Shown here: positions 28,795 through 37,431 of the stretch, piece after piece | How the letters are laid out: the number at the start of each line of letters is the position of its first letter | Numbering within the stretch: the first letter of the stretch is position 1 | Origin: an uncultured Planctomycetaceae bacterium | GTDB taxonomy: Bacteria > Planctomycetota > Planctomycetia > Planctomycetales > Planctomycetaceae | Length of the DNA: 64,000 nt | Assembly (NCBI GenBank): GCA_943787265.1 | Contig: CALSLT010000030.1 | Coordinates: forward strand, 62,001 to 126,000 | Reading direction: 5' to 3' | Made by a program: the position numbers and the translations under genes | The notes under the pieces: model-generated | The model's database searches: none | Seen by the model: only the letters and a program-made list of their open reading frames with translations | What the model was told of the DNA's origin: nothing

Positions 28795-30459
28795 GTGGAA
28801 CTACGACCGCTTCGATTTATCCGAAACCTCGGTCGAATGCGGCAAATTGTCAGCGTTCTGCTTAACCACGGATTCGGAGAATTCGTCGAGCGTCTGCACC
28901 TGGGTGGTTACTTCCGCTGGAGCCGCCGCGTCCTTTTCAAAAAGCGAGGCCCGCAGCAGCCGCTGTCGCGTGCACAGAGAATCCGGCTCGCTCTCGAAGA
29001 ACTCGGACCAACCTTCATCAAGTTCGGCCAGGTGGTCAGCACTCGCCCTGACCTTGTACCTGAGGACGTCCTCACCGAGCTGAAGCAACTCCGCGAAAAC
29101 GTCCCCCCCTTCTCTTCAGAAATCGCTCGCACTCGAGTCGAGTCCGCTATTGGCCTTCCAGTTGCAAACGCTTTCGCTGAATTCACAACGGAGCCACTTG
29201 CGGCAGGGTCGCTCGCTCAAGTTCACCGTGCAAGACATCTGGATGGACACGAGCTGGCGATAAAGATTCTTCGCCCCGGCATCACAGCGGAAATTGAACG
29301 CGACATTTCGCTGATGCACGAATTCGCCGTGTTGATCGAGCGGTACATTCCGGAAGCTCAGGTATTTGACCCAATCGGCCTCGTCGGACACTTTTCCCGA
29401 ACGATTCGGCGCGAGCTGAATCTGACCCGCGAAGCGCGAACGCTCGAAGAATTTCAAAGACTCTTCCGGCACGACGCGACACTGACAGTGCCTGCCGTGT
29501 TTCGCGAACTAAGCAGTGACACAGTTCTGGCAATGGACTTTGTCGACGGCGAGCGTCTTGACGATCCCGAAAAACTCGCGCAGCTTGGAATCGACTGCTC
29601 AACTCTAGCCGCCAACGGAGCGCGAATTTTTCTGAAACAGGCGTTCGAACTCGGCATCTTTCACGGTGATCCCCACCCTGGAAACATTCGAGTGCTCTCC
29701 GATGGTGCTTTGTGCCTGCTGGACTACGGAATGGTCGGACACCTGGACGAGAAGACTCGCGATTCGTTAATCGACCTTCTCGTAGCGATCGTTCGCCGCG
29801 ACCCCGAAGTCGCCGTGCGTGTGGTCGAGGAAATCGGGCAACCCTTTACGGAGATTGACCGCCCGCTGCTTCGAGCTGAAATCCGAGACTTCATCGACAC
29901 TTACTACGGCGTCGAACTAAGCAGGCTCGACATCGGACATCTGCTGGGAGACTTCGTCACCATCCTGGTCAGTCACGGAATTCGATGTCCCGGCGACCTG
30001 ATGCTTCTGATCAGAGCGCTGGTTACTTTGGAGGGTGTCGGCCACACACTCGACCCGAAATTCAATCTTGCCAGCGTCCTGCAACCATTCGTCCAATCTG
30101 CCGTCCGGCATCGATACAGCCCATCCCGCATCGCTGGCGACATTATTGGCGACGTCAAAGCTCTGGCCACAGCAGCTCACAAGATGCCCATCTCACTCGG
30201 GCAAACCCTGGAAAAGCTTGCCAATGACGACCTGCGAGTTCAACTCGAACACAAGCACATCGAAAAGCTGATCACCGAAGTCGACCGGTCCAGCAACCGT
30301 GTCGTCATCGGGTTAATCCTGGCAGCACTTATCGTCGCTTCAGCCCTCGTCCTGCGAACCGAACTTCACTCGTGGTGGCTGAGCGTTCCGATATACCTGC
30401 TGTCAAGCCTGCTCGGAGCATGGCTGGTCTACGGAATCTTCCGCAGCGGGCGCCTGTAG
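28795..30459 (+). CDS. UbiB/ABC1/ADCK-family atypical kinase, membrane anchored
   Basis: 554 residues from GTG 28795, chosen because the conserved RMRQIVSVLLNHGFGEFVERL starts just inside; the ribosome-binding site is weak. Family hallmarks: KxGQ motif Lys76-Phe-Gly-Gln79 (TFIKFGQVVSTRPDL), Ala-rich nucleotide loop AAGS at 136-139, AIKILRPG with the ATP-site lysine, HGDPHPGN at 290-297, and LLDYGMVG with the metal-binding Asp310. Two C-terminal membrane helices follow (VIGLILAALIVASALVL and VPIYLLSSLLGAWLVYGIF). UbiB proteins support isoprenoid-lipid (quinone) metabolism by ATPase-linked lipid handling; a role in menaquinone or other isoprenoid lipid homeostasis is inferred. No ubiquinone genes are near. 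Confidence 0.92.
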   Translation: MELRPLRFIRNLGRMRQIVSVLLNHGFGEFVERLHLGGYFRWSRRVLFKKRGPQQPLSRAQRIRLALEELGPTFIKFGQVVSTRPDLVPEDVLTELKQLRENVPPFSSEIARTRVESAIGLPVANAFAEFTTEPLAAGSLAQVHRARHLDGHELAIKILRPGITAEIERDISLMHEFAVLIERYIPEAQVFDPIGLVGHFSRTIRRELNLTREARTLEEFQRLFRHDATLTVPAVFRELSSDTVLAMDFVDGERLDDPEKLAQLGIDCSTLAANGARIFLKQAFELGIFHGDPHPGNIRVLSDGALCLLDYGMVGHLDEKTRDSLIDLLVAIVRRDPEVAVRVVEEIGQPFTEIDRPLLRAEIRDFIDTYYGVELSRLDIGHLLGDFVTILVSHGIRCPGDLMLLIRALVTLEGVGHTLDPKFNLASVLQPFVQSAVRHRYSPSRIAGDIIGDVKALATAAHKMPISLGQTLEKLANDDLRVQLEHKHIEKLITEVDRSSNRVVIGLILAALIVASALVLRTELHSWWLSVPIYLLSSLLGAWLVYGIFRSGRL

Positions 30460-30497
30460 CGTTTCGCTATCTACTTCGACTGAAATTGGCCCCTGAA

Positions 30498-30541
30498 TAC
30501 AAAAAGAAAGCCCCTCGATTACCGAAGTAATCAAGGGGCTT
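30498..30541. terminator. Bidirectional terminator between ubiB-like and prepilin-like genes
   Basis: A fifteen-pair stem with one mismatch, AAGCCCCTCGATTAC (30508-30522) and GTAATCAAGGGGCTT (30527-30541), loop CGAA. On the minus strand it is followed by TCTTTTTG, a good T tract for the DUF1559 gene. On plus it is followed by only CTTAAA, so it ends the kinase transcript less efficiently. Confidence 0.88.
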
Positions 30542-30577
30542 CTTAAATTGACGAGCTGATCAGATCAGCAGCAATTC

Positions 30578-31702
30578 TTAGAACTCACCCAAAGTCTTTC
30601 CGTCAGATTTACGTGAAAGGTTTTCGTAGATGGTTGAGTCAATGTTCTCACTCAGGAAACGAACAGTACCGTCACCCAGAACTGCCTGCAGACCACCCGT
30701 GTGCCAACTGCTGAATCCAACAGTCGTCGCATTCTGGTAATCGCCAGACATTGTGAATCCATTTTCAAACGTCTTATTGGGTTTGATGGTACCGAGCACA
30801 CCACCAGTGGCCCATGCAACATTTGGTGTGAAGCTTCCAACCAATGGAAGTGTGCCAGTAACACCGCTGTGTGTCGTACCGAGAATCTGGTACAGCGCCT
30901 GATCGCCTGCTGCTGTTGGAACCGGCGTCTGGCCATTCGCTGGCTCAAATTGTGCGCTCGTACCGACAGCTCCGTTTGCAGCGGCCCAGAAAGTACAACC
31001 ACCGAGAGCACCAACCGCATTCGCAGGACCACCACCAACAGCCCAACCCTGGCAAATTGATGGGTTACGTCGTTCGGCAGCCAGAATCACGTTCGACATT
31101 CCATCTTTCACGTCACGGATTCGAGTTCTCGTGTTGGCACCATAGATCCCCTGAACCGACCGTGGATTTACATTGTCGTCAGGCATACCAACACCATAGT
31201 TAGCCACGTAGTTGGCGGTTCCCATATCTTCAACACCGCCCCCCGTATCCTGATCGGGACCCGAATCGGAAGGACAACGCGCTGCCGACAAAATCGTCGA
31301 CGAAAGCGTACCGTTCAGATTCGGCGCGGTGTTGTCCCTGAAGTCGACTTTGGAATTGTATTTCTTGAACAATGGAGCCTGATCAAAGAATGGAAGAATG
31401 TGGTAAGTCCATCCCAGGAAGTTAGACGTTCCGAATGGAAGCTTAGCTGGCGAAGCTGTCGGCGCAGTAATCGCATCACTTCCGGCTGCAACTGTGACAC
31501 CTGGAGAGAACGCTCTGTGGACGTCGTGGTAATTCATCATAGCAAGACCAATCTGCTTCAGATTGTTCTTACACTGTGAACGACGGGCAGCTTCACGAGC
31601 CTGCTGAACGGCTGGCAAAAGCAGAGCGATCAGGATTGCGATAATCGCAATCACGACCAACAACTCAATCAACGTAAATCCCTTTTTGGTTCGCTTTGGC
31701 AT
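30578..31702 (-). CDS. DUF1559 prepilin-like protein (type II pseudopilin N-terminus, H-X9-DG C-terminus)
   Basis: 374 residues. The N-terminus is a type IV prepilin signal: basic leader MPKRTKKG cut before FTLIELLVVIAIIAILIALL, with Glu at mature position 5. The following QQAREAARRSQCKNNLKQIG is the standard DUF1559 neck. The C-terminal domain ends with HTGGLQAVLGDGTVRFLSE, i.e. His, nine residues, then Asp-Gly, the planctomycete signature. Planctomycetes have dozens of such genes; products may form pseudopilus fibres, possibly linked to uptake of polymers, but this is unproven. Start at ATG 31700-31702 with GGGAG at eight bases; another out-of-frame ATG lies five bases upstream. Two palindromes lie about 120-170 bases upstream. 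Confidence 0.93.
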   Translation of the reverse strand: MPKRTKKGFTLIELLVVIAIIAILIALLLPAVQQAREAARRSQCKNNLKQIGLAMMNYHDVHRAFSPGVTVAAGSDAITAPTASPAKLPFGTSNFLGWTYHILPFFDQAPLFKKYNSKVDFRDNTAPNLNGTLSSTILSAARCPSDSGPDQDTGGGVEDMGTANYVANYGVGMPDDNVNPRSVQGIYGANTRTRIRDVKDGMSNVILAAERRNPSICQGWAVGGGPANAVGALGGCTFWAAANGAVGTSAQFEPANGQTPVPTAAGDQALYQILGTTHSGVTGTLPLVGSFTPNVAWATGGVLGTIKPNKTFENGFTMSGDYQNATTVGFSSWHTGGLQAVLGDGTVRFLSENIDSTIYENLSRKSDGKTLGEF

Positions 31703-32332
31703 AACATGCTCTCCCGAATGCGAAACAACAAAAACTAAAGATTCTGAACACCAGAACCCACTAAATTTAACTCAAAACTCGCGACTCATGTGTTTGGAGC
31801 CGGCAAGCAGCGCAACAATCTCACGCGAACGTGTGATGAAGCGTGGTAAGATATCACGCGATCGCGTGACTTCAACATCGGTTCGCCAAAAATTCTTAAT
31901 TAACGAAAATTCGTTTGACAGGAGTTTCTCCTCAAAAACTGCGAGTCATTTCGTCGAGCCATACCAGCCGCATCTACTTCGCGATAAATTTGACCGCATG
32001 CGTAATATTTTGCGTATGAACATCTCTCGATCTGCGTGATTCACGCTGCAGTGACGTCTGGACTAACTGCCTATTCCGCCTCGACTAAGCACCGGAAAAT
32101 GACGAATGCCGTCACACAACCGGTCCTGGTTGCTGATTCATTCAACAAATCGAGCTGTCCGGCATTATTTGATATCACGCGTTTGCCTGACTATGGCTCT
32201 ACGCCCAGCAGGACTTCGCAGTTAGATTGTGTTGCTGAGCAGCGACCACCGCCATTTCGTGACCGGTCACGATTGCTGAAATCCGCTAATTAACCGTTTA
32301 ATCAATGCCTAATCGAGAAAGTAACGACAGCA
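31703..32332. other. 630-base gene-free region between divergent DUF1559 and moxR-like genes
   Basis: No supported gene. AT-rich stretches occur at 31885-31940 and 32280-32315. It holds the two palindromes described separately and the upstream regions of both divergent genes. The size is unusual for this tightly packed window, which suggests regulation or a small RNA; no strong terminator hairpin was found inside. Confidence 0.5.
31821..31869. promoter_or_regulatory. Paired palindromic operator-like sites
   Basis: TCACGCGATCGCGTGA at 31854-31869 is a perfect 16-base palindrome. TCACGCGAACGTGTGA at 31821-31836 is the same site with an imperfect right arm. Centres are 33 bases apart, about three helical turns, so two dimers could bind on one face of the DNA. 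The pair lies ~120-170 bases upstream of the DUF1559 start and more than 460 bases from the moxR-like start. Confidence 0.65.
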
Positions 32333-33385
32333 ATGATCGACCAGGTCGAAATCGACGGAGTGTCGCTTCACTTGAGCAAACCGGATGAATCCGAAGGAAA
32401 CTGGATTGGTCAGAGCGAGTCATTGCGGCAACTACTCGCGTGCTGGATTGTGGTTGACGACAAAGATCTCGCGCTTGCACCGCGCATCGTCGGTACGCCG
32501 GGCATCGGTAAGACGACACTTGCCATCGCTGCGGCCCACGCCAGAAAGCAAGAGCTCTACATTTACCAGTGCACAGCCGACACACGGCCGGAAGATCTGC
32601 TGGTTACTCCGGTACTGGGCGAAAACGGGCGGATCAAGTACCACGCTTCGCCGCTGGTAACGGCAATGCTGCGAGGTGGAGTCTGCATCCTCGACGAAGG
32701 CAACCGGATGAACGAAAAGTCGTGGGCCAGCCTGGCACCACTTCTCGATCATCGACGCTATGTCGAATCCATCGTTGCCGGCATCACGATCAAGGCACAC
32801 GCTGATTTTCGCTGTGCAGTTACGATGAACGATGACGAGTCGACCTTCGAAATCCCCGACTACATCATGAGCCGTCTGCAACCGACTCTGGCATTGGAGC
32901 CGCCTGACAGAAACGATGAACTGGCGATTCTGAAATATCACATCCCCTTCGCTGATGACGAGATGCTCGGATTGACGGTCGACTTCCTTCAGCAGGCGCA
33001 CGGATTGAAACTCGACTTCTCCACAAGAGACGGAATCAACGTTTTGCGGTACGCCTTAAAACGGCTGGCCCAGTCGACCGACCATCCGCTCAGCAATGAC
33101 GAACACTGGCGGGAGGCGATACTGCGTTGCCTCGGTGAAGATGCTTTGGATCTGTCATCATTGGCGGAAAACAGAAATCAGTCTCTTGGCGGCAATGCAG
33201 TTCCTATGGGGCTCGGAGATTTCTTCTTCTCACCAGGCGACCCGCTTCACCCGGACATGCCGGGCGGAATGACGGAAGAAATGCGGCGGGAGTTTGGCGA
33301 AGAGGATGATGACGACGATTCCGGATTCGACGGCCGCTCGCCGCTGGACGATCTTGATGATGACGATGACGACGTCCCGTATTGA
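32333..33385 (+). CDS. MoxR-type AAA+ ATPase
   Basis: 350 residues from ATG 32333. Walker A GTPGIGKT at 54-61, Walker B ILDE at 119-122 in [20 protein letters not shown], and the MoxR-type helix-2 insert region ([24 protein letters not shown]) with sensor 1 Asn. [11 protein letters not shown] supplies the arginine-finger region. The lid domain runs to ~290, then a strongly acidic tail of Asp/Glu stretches ends the protein. MoxR ATPases remodel partner complexes, usually with a VWA protein; here the next gene, 72 bases on, encodes a large protein without a VWA domain. The acidic tail may dock a basic partner; that is inference. Confidence 0.9.
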   Translation: MIDQVEIDGVSLHLSKPDESEGNWIGQSESLRQLLACWIVVDDKDLALAPRIVGTPGIGKTTLAIAAAHARKQELYIYQCTADTRPEDLLVTPVLGENGRIKYHASPLVTAMLRGGVCILDEGNRMNEKSWASLAPLLDHRRYVESIVAGITIKAHADFRCAVTMNDDESTFEIPDYIMSRLQPTLALEPPDRNDELAILKYHIPFADDEMLGLTVDFLQQAHGLKLDFSTRDGINVLRYALKRLAQSTDHPLSNDEHWREAILRCLGEDALDLSSLAENRNQSLGGNAVPMGLGDFFFSPGDPLHPDMPGGMTEEMRREFGEEDDDDDSGFDGRSPLDDLDDDDDDVPY

Positions 33386-33457
33386 AATTCTCTTGAACTC
33401 CTTGAGAGCATAATCCAGCACTCTCCTTAGCTACGGTTTTCAGGATTGGCCTTTCGA

Positions 33458-35347
33458 ATGCTCGACGAGTCTCTGCAACTCAGTCCTCGAATCAGTGTGG
33501 CGCCGGTCCTGCATGGCAGCGGCGACTTCGCGGTCGAAGTACGTCGAATTCAGCTTGCACACGAGTTTGACTGCCTGGCTGTACCGCTGCCGCCGTCTTT
33601 CCAGACGCCAGTCGAACTGGCAATCGATCATCTTCCCAACGTGACGGCGGTCATTCAGGAAGAACGACCTTCGTTTTCAACGAACGACTGGACTCCGGAC
33701 AGCGACCAGAATGACGAGGACACCGACGCAAAACGGCGTGTTAGTTACGTTCCTGTCGATCCGTGCCAGCCAGTGATCGCTGCGTTGCGTGTCGCCATTC
33801 AGGAGCGAACTCCTCGAGCATTTATCGATCTCGAAACGGACCACTTCGAAAGCCACTCCATCGTCCTTCCGGATCCGTACGCACTGAAACGTGTATCCAT
33901 CGAGCGTTTCTCCGCAGCGGCATTGCTTGGAATCCCGAAACCGCCAGAGGGTCTGCCGACGGATCGAATCCGAACGATGGTTGCACGGCTGAAGGAACTC
34001 GAAACCCGGTACGAGAAAATCCTGTTTGTCTGCGCTCTGTCTGACTGGCCGTGGGTCAAAGAAGCCTACTCGCAGAGCCTGACAACTGATGAAGAAGATG
34101 CTGAAGTCGAGGACGCTCAACTATGCTCAGTCGCTCCGAATTCGCTGCTGTTCATGCTTGGGGAGTTACCGTTTTTGACCGGACTCTACGAGCAAGCTCG
34201 AGCGGAACTGGATAGCGACGAGAACCTTTCTGTTGACGGTTTAAAGCAGTTGCTGCTGGCATCTCGGGATCGGTATCAGATCGAAATGCGATCGCTTGCC
34301 CGCCGCGTCACACCGAAACTCATGAGCGTCTTCCTCCGCTATGTACGTAACCTGAGTCTGGTCGAACGCCGAATGACTCCGGATCTTTACACGTTGATCG
34401 TGGCGGCTCGTCAGGTCTTTGGAGATTCCTTCGCGGTTGAACTGGCGGAGGTCTCACGAATCTACCCGTACGCTTCGTGGCTGGGGCTACCAGAGATTTC
34501 GTTCGGCATCGACATCGCTCGCCTGCCGGACGGCGGCATGTCGGATGTCGTTTCGCGGTTGCCAGGACCTCCAGTTCAGTGGCGAACGTGCGAGCTCAAC
34601 ACAAAGCCACCGCAGATCGATCAGGATCAATGGAAGATGCGATGGAATCCGCATCGGCAATGCAGCTGGCCACCTGAAGACGTCGCGATCGAGAACTTTC
34701 GCAATCACGTCAAAGATGCGGCACTGTCGATGATGGGTGCCGAGATGGCTCAGTCGGAGAAGTTTTCGGCCAGCATGAAAGACGGACTGGACATCCGGGA
34801 AACGCTTCGCAATTGGCACACGGGAGATCTCTATGTCAAAGTATTTCCGCCTCAACTTCGTGGAACGCTTGACTGCGTGCTGATGTTTTTCGACTCGCCA
34901 GCCGACCCGCGCGACTACCCCTGGCGGATCACCTGGATGGCCGAGCACAACGACGAGTCAACGCTCTCGTTATTCGCCAGCGAATTTCAGAACGAACTCG
35001 TGGGGCCAGGAATCGGGCTCGCCAAATACGGCGGAGCGATGTTCCTGTTTCCCCCGCGCGAGATCATGGATGTGTGGCACGATGTCCGGCTCGACTTTAC
35101 CGACACGCTGGAAGAACGTTTGCTCGCCGGAGCTTGCATGCACAGCCGCGAACGCCACATCGCTGTGCTCAGTGAACTACCGCCAGGTGCCGGCTGGAGA
35201 CGCCTCGCCAAGCGATACGGCAAGAAGCTGGTTCACGTCCCGTTGGGGCGATTCAGCCAGGAAACGATTCAGCGACTGAGAATGGTCCACGTGCTCAACG
35301 GACAGGAAGTCCGGAGCTTTGCATCGCACTTTATCCGCGAATCGTAG
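33458..35347 (+). CDS. MoxR-associated protein, possibly divergent DUF5682-like
   Basis: 629 residues from ATG 33458 (a TTG at 33446 is possible but lies too close to AGGA). No signal or membrane segment. The N-terminal ~130 residues follow the layout of DUF5682 proteins (TIKI/TraB/EreA-like fold): strand plus ISVAPVLHGSGDF, helix, then DCLAVPLPP, later YVPVDPCQPVIAALRVA and RAFIDLE at 120-126. The middle is helical (RDRYQIEMRSLARRVTPKL, VERRMTPDLYTLIVAARQVF). The C-terminal ~150 residues form a separate domain starting near GTLDCVLMFFDSPADPRDYPW. DUF5682 relatives are encoded beside MoxR genes elsewhere. The fold assignment is a pattern match by eye; the biochemical role is unknown. Confidence 0.65.
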   Translation: MLDESLQLSPRISVAPVLHGSGDFAVEVRRIQLAHEFDCLAVPLPPSFQTPVELAIDHLPNVTAVIQEERPSFSTNDWTPDSDQNDEDTDAKRRVSYVPVDPCQPVIAALRVAIQERTPRAFIDLETDHFESHSIVLPDPYALKRVSIERFSAAALLGIPKPPEGLPTDRIRTMVARLKELETRYEKILFVCALSDWPWVKEAYSQSLTTDEEDAEVEDAQLCSVAPNSLLFMLGELPFLTGLYEQARAELDSDENLSVDGLKQLLLASRDRYQIEMRSLARRVTPKLMSVFLRYVRNLSLVERRMTPDLYTLIVAARQVFGDSFAVELAEVSRIYPYASWLGLPEISFGIDIARLPDGGMSDVVSRLPGPPVQWRTCELNTKPPQIDQDQWKMRWNPHRQCSWPPEDVAIENFRNHVKDAALSMMGAEMAQSEKFSASMKDGLDIRETLRNWHTGDLYVKVFPPQLRGTLDCVLMFFDSPADPRDYPWRITWMAEHNDESTLSLFASEFQNELVGPGIGLAKYGGAMFLFPPREIMDVWHDVRLDFTDTLEERLLAGACMHSRERHIAVLSELPPGAGWRRLAKRYGKKLVHVPLGRFSQETIQRLRMVHVLNGQEVRSFASHFIRES

Positions 35348-35375
35348 ACATCGCGAATTGAGCAAAAGCGGCTAC

Positions 35376-35858
35376 TCAGTTAAACCGAGGGTCAATACGA
35401 GCATCGTTCATGTTGATCAGCACGAGGCAATCGCAGACGTCGTCAACGCACTGACAGTTTCGAAGCGCCCAGTTGAGAATGTCGAGGTTCTCACAGCCCT
35501 GCCGGTACTGATCGATGATCTCGTTGGCCACGTCGTCTTCAGACTCAACCAGGGGAACAAGCACTCCGAAGGCGTCTGACGAGAACTCCAGCCAGCGATA
35601 CTCGCCCAGCAAGTGCTCAAGATGGCGGTACCGGAGAAAGTTCCACCAGTAGCGGTCGTACCATTCGAGGAAACCCTCGTTCCCAAGGTCGTAGCCGCGC
35701 TTTTGACTCTCGATCCACCGGTGGCACCGGGCCTCTTCGAAGGCAGCTTCGTAAAGGCTGCAGACTTCCGCTTCGAGCACACAGTTCTGACTCATCGATG
35801 GAGAATCCTGAATCTGAAGGTGGCACCCGCCAGGGAATTCAAACCACCGTTCCGACAC
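35376..35858 (-). CDS. Unknown small protein, Cys/Trp-rich
   Basis: 160 residues from GTG 35856-35858 with AGG just upstream; ATG at 35793-35795 would shorten it by 21 residues. Very aromatic and acidic: YDRYWWNFLRYRHLEHLL and LGEYRWLEF, then a Cys cluster NCQCVDDVCDCLVL near the C-terminus. No signal peptide. It faces the MoxR-partner gene, with 28 bases between stops, and is transcribed alone. I recognise no family. The Cys cluster could bind metal. Confidence 0.6.
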   Translation of the reverse strand: MSERWFEFPGGCHLQIQDSPSMSQNCVLEAEVCSLYEAAFEEARCHRWIESQKRGYDLGNEGFLEWYDRYWWNFLRYRHLEHLLGEYRWLEFSSDAFGVLVPLVESEDDVANEIIDQYRQGCENLDILNWALRNCQCVDDVCDCLVLINMNDARIDPRFN

Positions 35859-36005
35859 TTTACCTGAAGACTGAAGACCACCTTGCCATTCAGTCTCACA
35901 TCGGCCTCAACTTATAAGTAGGTCTGAAAATGGCCGCAACAGCCAATCACTCAATATTCCTCACGGCGGTCAAATTCTCCCAAGGCAAATTCATCTCGTC
36001 CAGCA

Positions 36006-36045
36006 ACGAAAAAACTCCCGATCAGAACTTTGCTGGTCGGGAGTT
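36006..36045 (-). terminator. Rho-independent terminator after the 36.1-36.6 kb gene
   Basis: A 13-pair stem with one G-U, AACTCCCGATCAG (36013-36025) and CTGGTCGGGAGTT (36033-36045), followed on minus by TTTTTTCG. It lies 64 bases past the stop at 36109. Confidence 0.9.
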
Positions 36046-36108
36046 TCAGTTTTCAGATCGATCTACAGCATCTACTTCAAAGCCAACCTGTGGTCCGCTT
36101 CAGCAGAA

Positions 36109-36618
36109 TTACTGAGTAACAGTCGCTTCGCGGAACGGGAACGCGTCGATTGGTGTTAAAGGCTGCGGCGGAAGCGATCTTTGGGAAATTTGAAACGGAA
36201 TCGCATACGCGCCGACTTTGCCAGATGTCAGCTCAGCAACGTAGAGAGCGCTTCGGCCCCACTGGTTGCCGCCGGAGTTTGGGATCTCAGCAAACCCACT
36301 GGAAATAGCGTAATAAGGCTCGCCGGACGCTCCCACTTTGAAGTCCTCCGCCAGGTTTCTGTAGTAAAAATTGACGAATGCGGTACCACTGCGAGTACGC
36401 TGCAGCATCGCCCCGCTCAATCGTCCAGTCAGATAATCGATCACAAAAACCGCTTCCGAATCCACGGTCACTGGAGCCGTAATCAATCCGAACTTTTCGT
36501 TGCGGTCAGCCGTCGCTGCGGACAGCGGTTCGTGTGGCCAGATCGACGCCACGCTCATTCCCACCACGAGGCCGGTGGCCAGCCACACCCATTTGTAATT
36601 CGTTCGACTTACAGACAT
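36109..36618 (-). CDS. Membrane-anchored or exported protein of unknown function
   Basis: Start at ATG 36616-36618, eight bases after GGAG; 169 residues. A single N-terminal hydrophobic segment (WVWLATGLVVGMSVASIWP) acts as signal or anchor. The mature part contains ITAPVTVDSEAVFVIDYLTGRLSGAMLQ and WGRSALYVAELTSGKVGAYAIPF, a beta-rich pattern that resembles a blade-like or lipocalin-like repeat and recurs as a conserved hypothetical in planctomycetes. No catalytic motif seen. It is followed by a strong terminator, and the metal-permease locus lies 159 bases upstream on the same strand. Confidence 0.75.
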   Translation of the reverse strand: MSVSRTNYKWVWLATGLVVGMSVASIWPHEPLSAATADRNEKFGLITAPVTVDSEAVFVIDYLTGRLSGAMLQRTRSGTAFVNFYYRNLAEDFKVGASGEPYYAISSGFAEIPNSGGNQWGRSALYVAELTSGKVGAYAIPFQISQRSLPPQPLTPIDAFPFREATVTQ

Positions 36619-36777
36619 CTCCATTTCTCCAGATTGTTTGATCCGATCGATTGTCAATTTGCCGGAGCCAACGCCCGACCTTCGTTCGATTCCGAAATGT
36701 AGCTGCCAGCTCGGGCATGAACCAGCCCGATCTGACAACGCTCGAAACGCTGCAGCAGGCTGTTTCAGACCGCCATT

Positions 36778-37431
36778 TCATCCTTCCGGTGACGGACCGC
36801 TTACCTCGTCAGAATGGTCTGCTTCTTTTACTTCCTTCGCAGATCGTCCTGGAATTGATCGGCCGTGAGGATCCAGCCCTGGCTGATCGAGTTCCTGCTC
36901 CAGTTGATCGACCATCGGAACATCCAGGTAATGCTCCACGCGGTGAGCGGCTTCATGGAGATGGTCATCCGGCAGGGAGAAATGCCTGGCCATGTACGAT
37001 TCCCACAGCCGATGAGAGCGGACGAGATGTTCAGCATGTTCACGACCAGAATCAGTCAACGCCCACGTTCCGTTAGCTCCGGCAACAAACCCCTGCCGTG
37101 AAAGTCGCCAGCACGCCAACCGCCCGCGTAGAGTCGCCAGGACGGACGCGTTCACGAAAGGCCCGTCGCCGTCCGTTGGCCGAGAATTCGCTTCCTCACT
37201 CCGGTAGAGAATTCCGAGACAATCCTCGCAAAGAATCCGAAATCCCAGCAGTGACTGCCGAACCGTCTGCACGATGATTCCTCGACGAGGACTGAACAGG
37301 AATGCCAAAACAAAGACCATCCCGCAGACAATCGCGGTCATTCCGGCGGTGCTGGAATCATCAACCGTCGTGAAACCAAGGCTCCCAAAGATGGCCCCCC
37401 GGAGTCCACAACGCCAGACCGTGCCCGGCAA
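36778..37431 (-). CDS. C-terminal part of a metal-ABC permease fused to a DtxR/MntR-like domain (frameshifted from the permease)
   Basis: This frame is open from a TTG at 37431, but the region to ~37400 overlaps the permease frame and is probably not an independent start. It encodes the last permease membrane helix (TAGMTAIVCGMVFVLAFLFSPRRGI), then a winged-helix segment (VLATLRGRLACWRLSRQGFV, TWALTDSGREHAEHLVRSHRLWESY), then the DtxR-type metal/dimer helix HEAAHRVEHYLD and the closing PGLDPHGRSIPG. Permease-DtxR fusions are known in metal-transport loci of planctomycetes. Removing one G from the G6 run at 37395-37400 joins it to the permease as one ~488-residue protein. Whether it is expressed is uncertain. 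Confidence 0.75.
   Translation of the reverse strand: MPGTVWRCGLRGAIFGSLGFTTVDDSSTAGMTAIVCGMVFVLAFLFSPRRGIIVQTVRQSLLGFRILCEDCLGILYRSEEANSRPTDGDGPFVNASVLATLRGRLACWRLSRQGFVAGANGTWALTDSGREHAEHLVRSHRLWESYMARHFSLPDDHLHEAAHRVEHYLDVPMVDQLEQELDQPGLDPHGRSIPGRSAKEVKEADHSDEVSGPSPEG

Noticed and set aside
31821-31836. CRP/FNR-type site
   Set aside because: The half-sites are inverted relative to TGTGA-N6-TCACA, so the family assignment does not hold.
31686-32039. A 117-codon open frame in the 630-base gap
   Set aside because: It overlaps the prepilin start and both palindromes, with no plausible start signal.
32333-35347. Calling the MoxR pair a defence system
   Set aside because: No nuclease, toxin, transposon or other defence gene is adjacent; such a role would be speculation.
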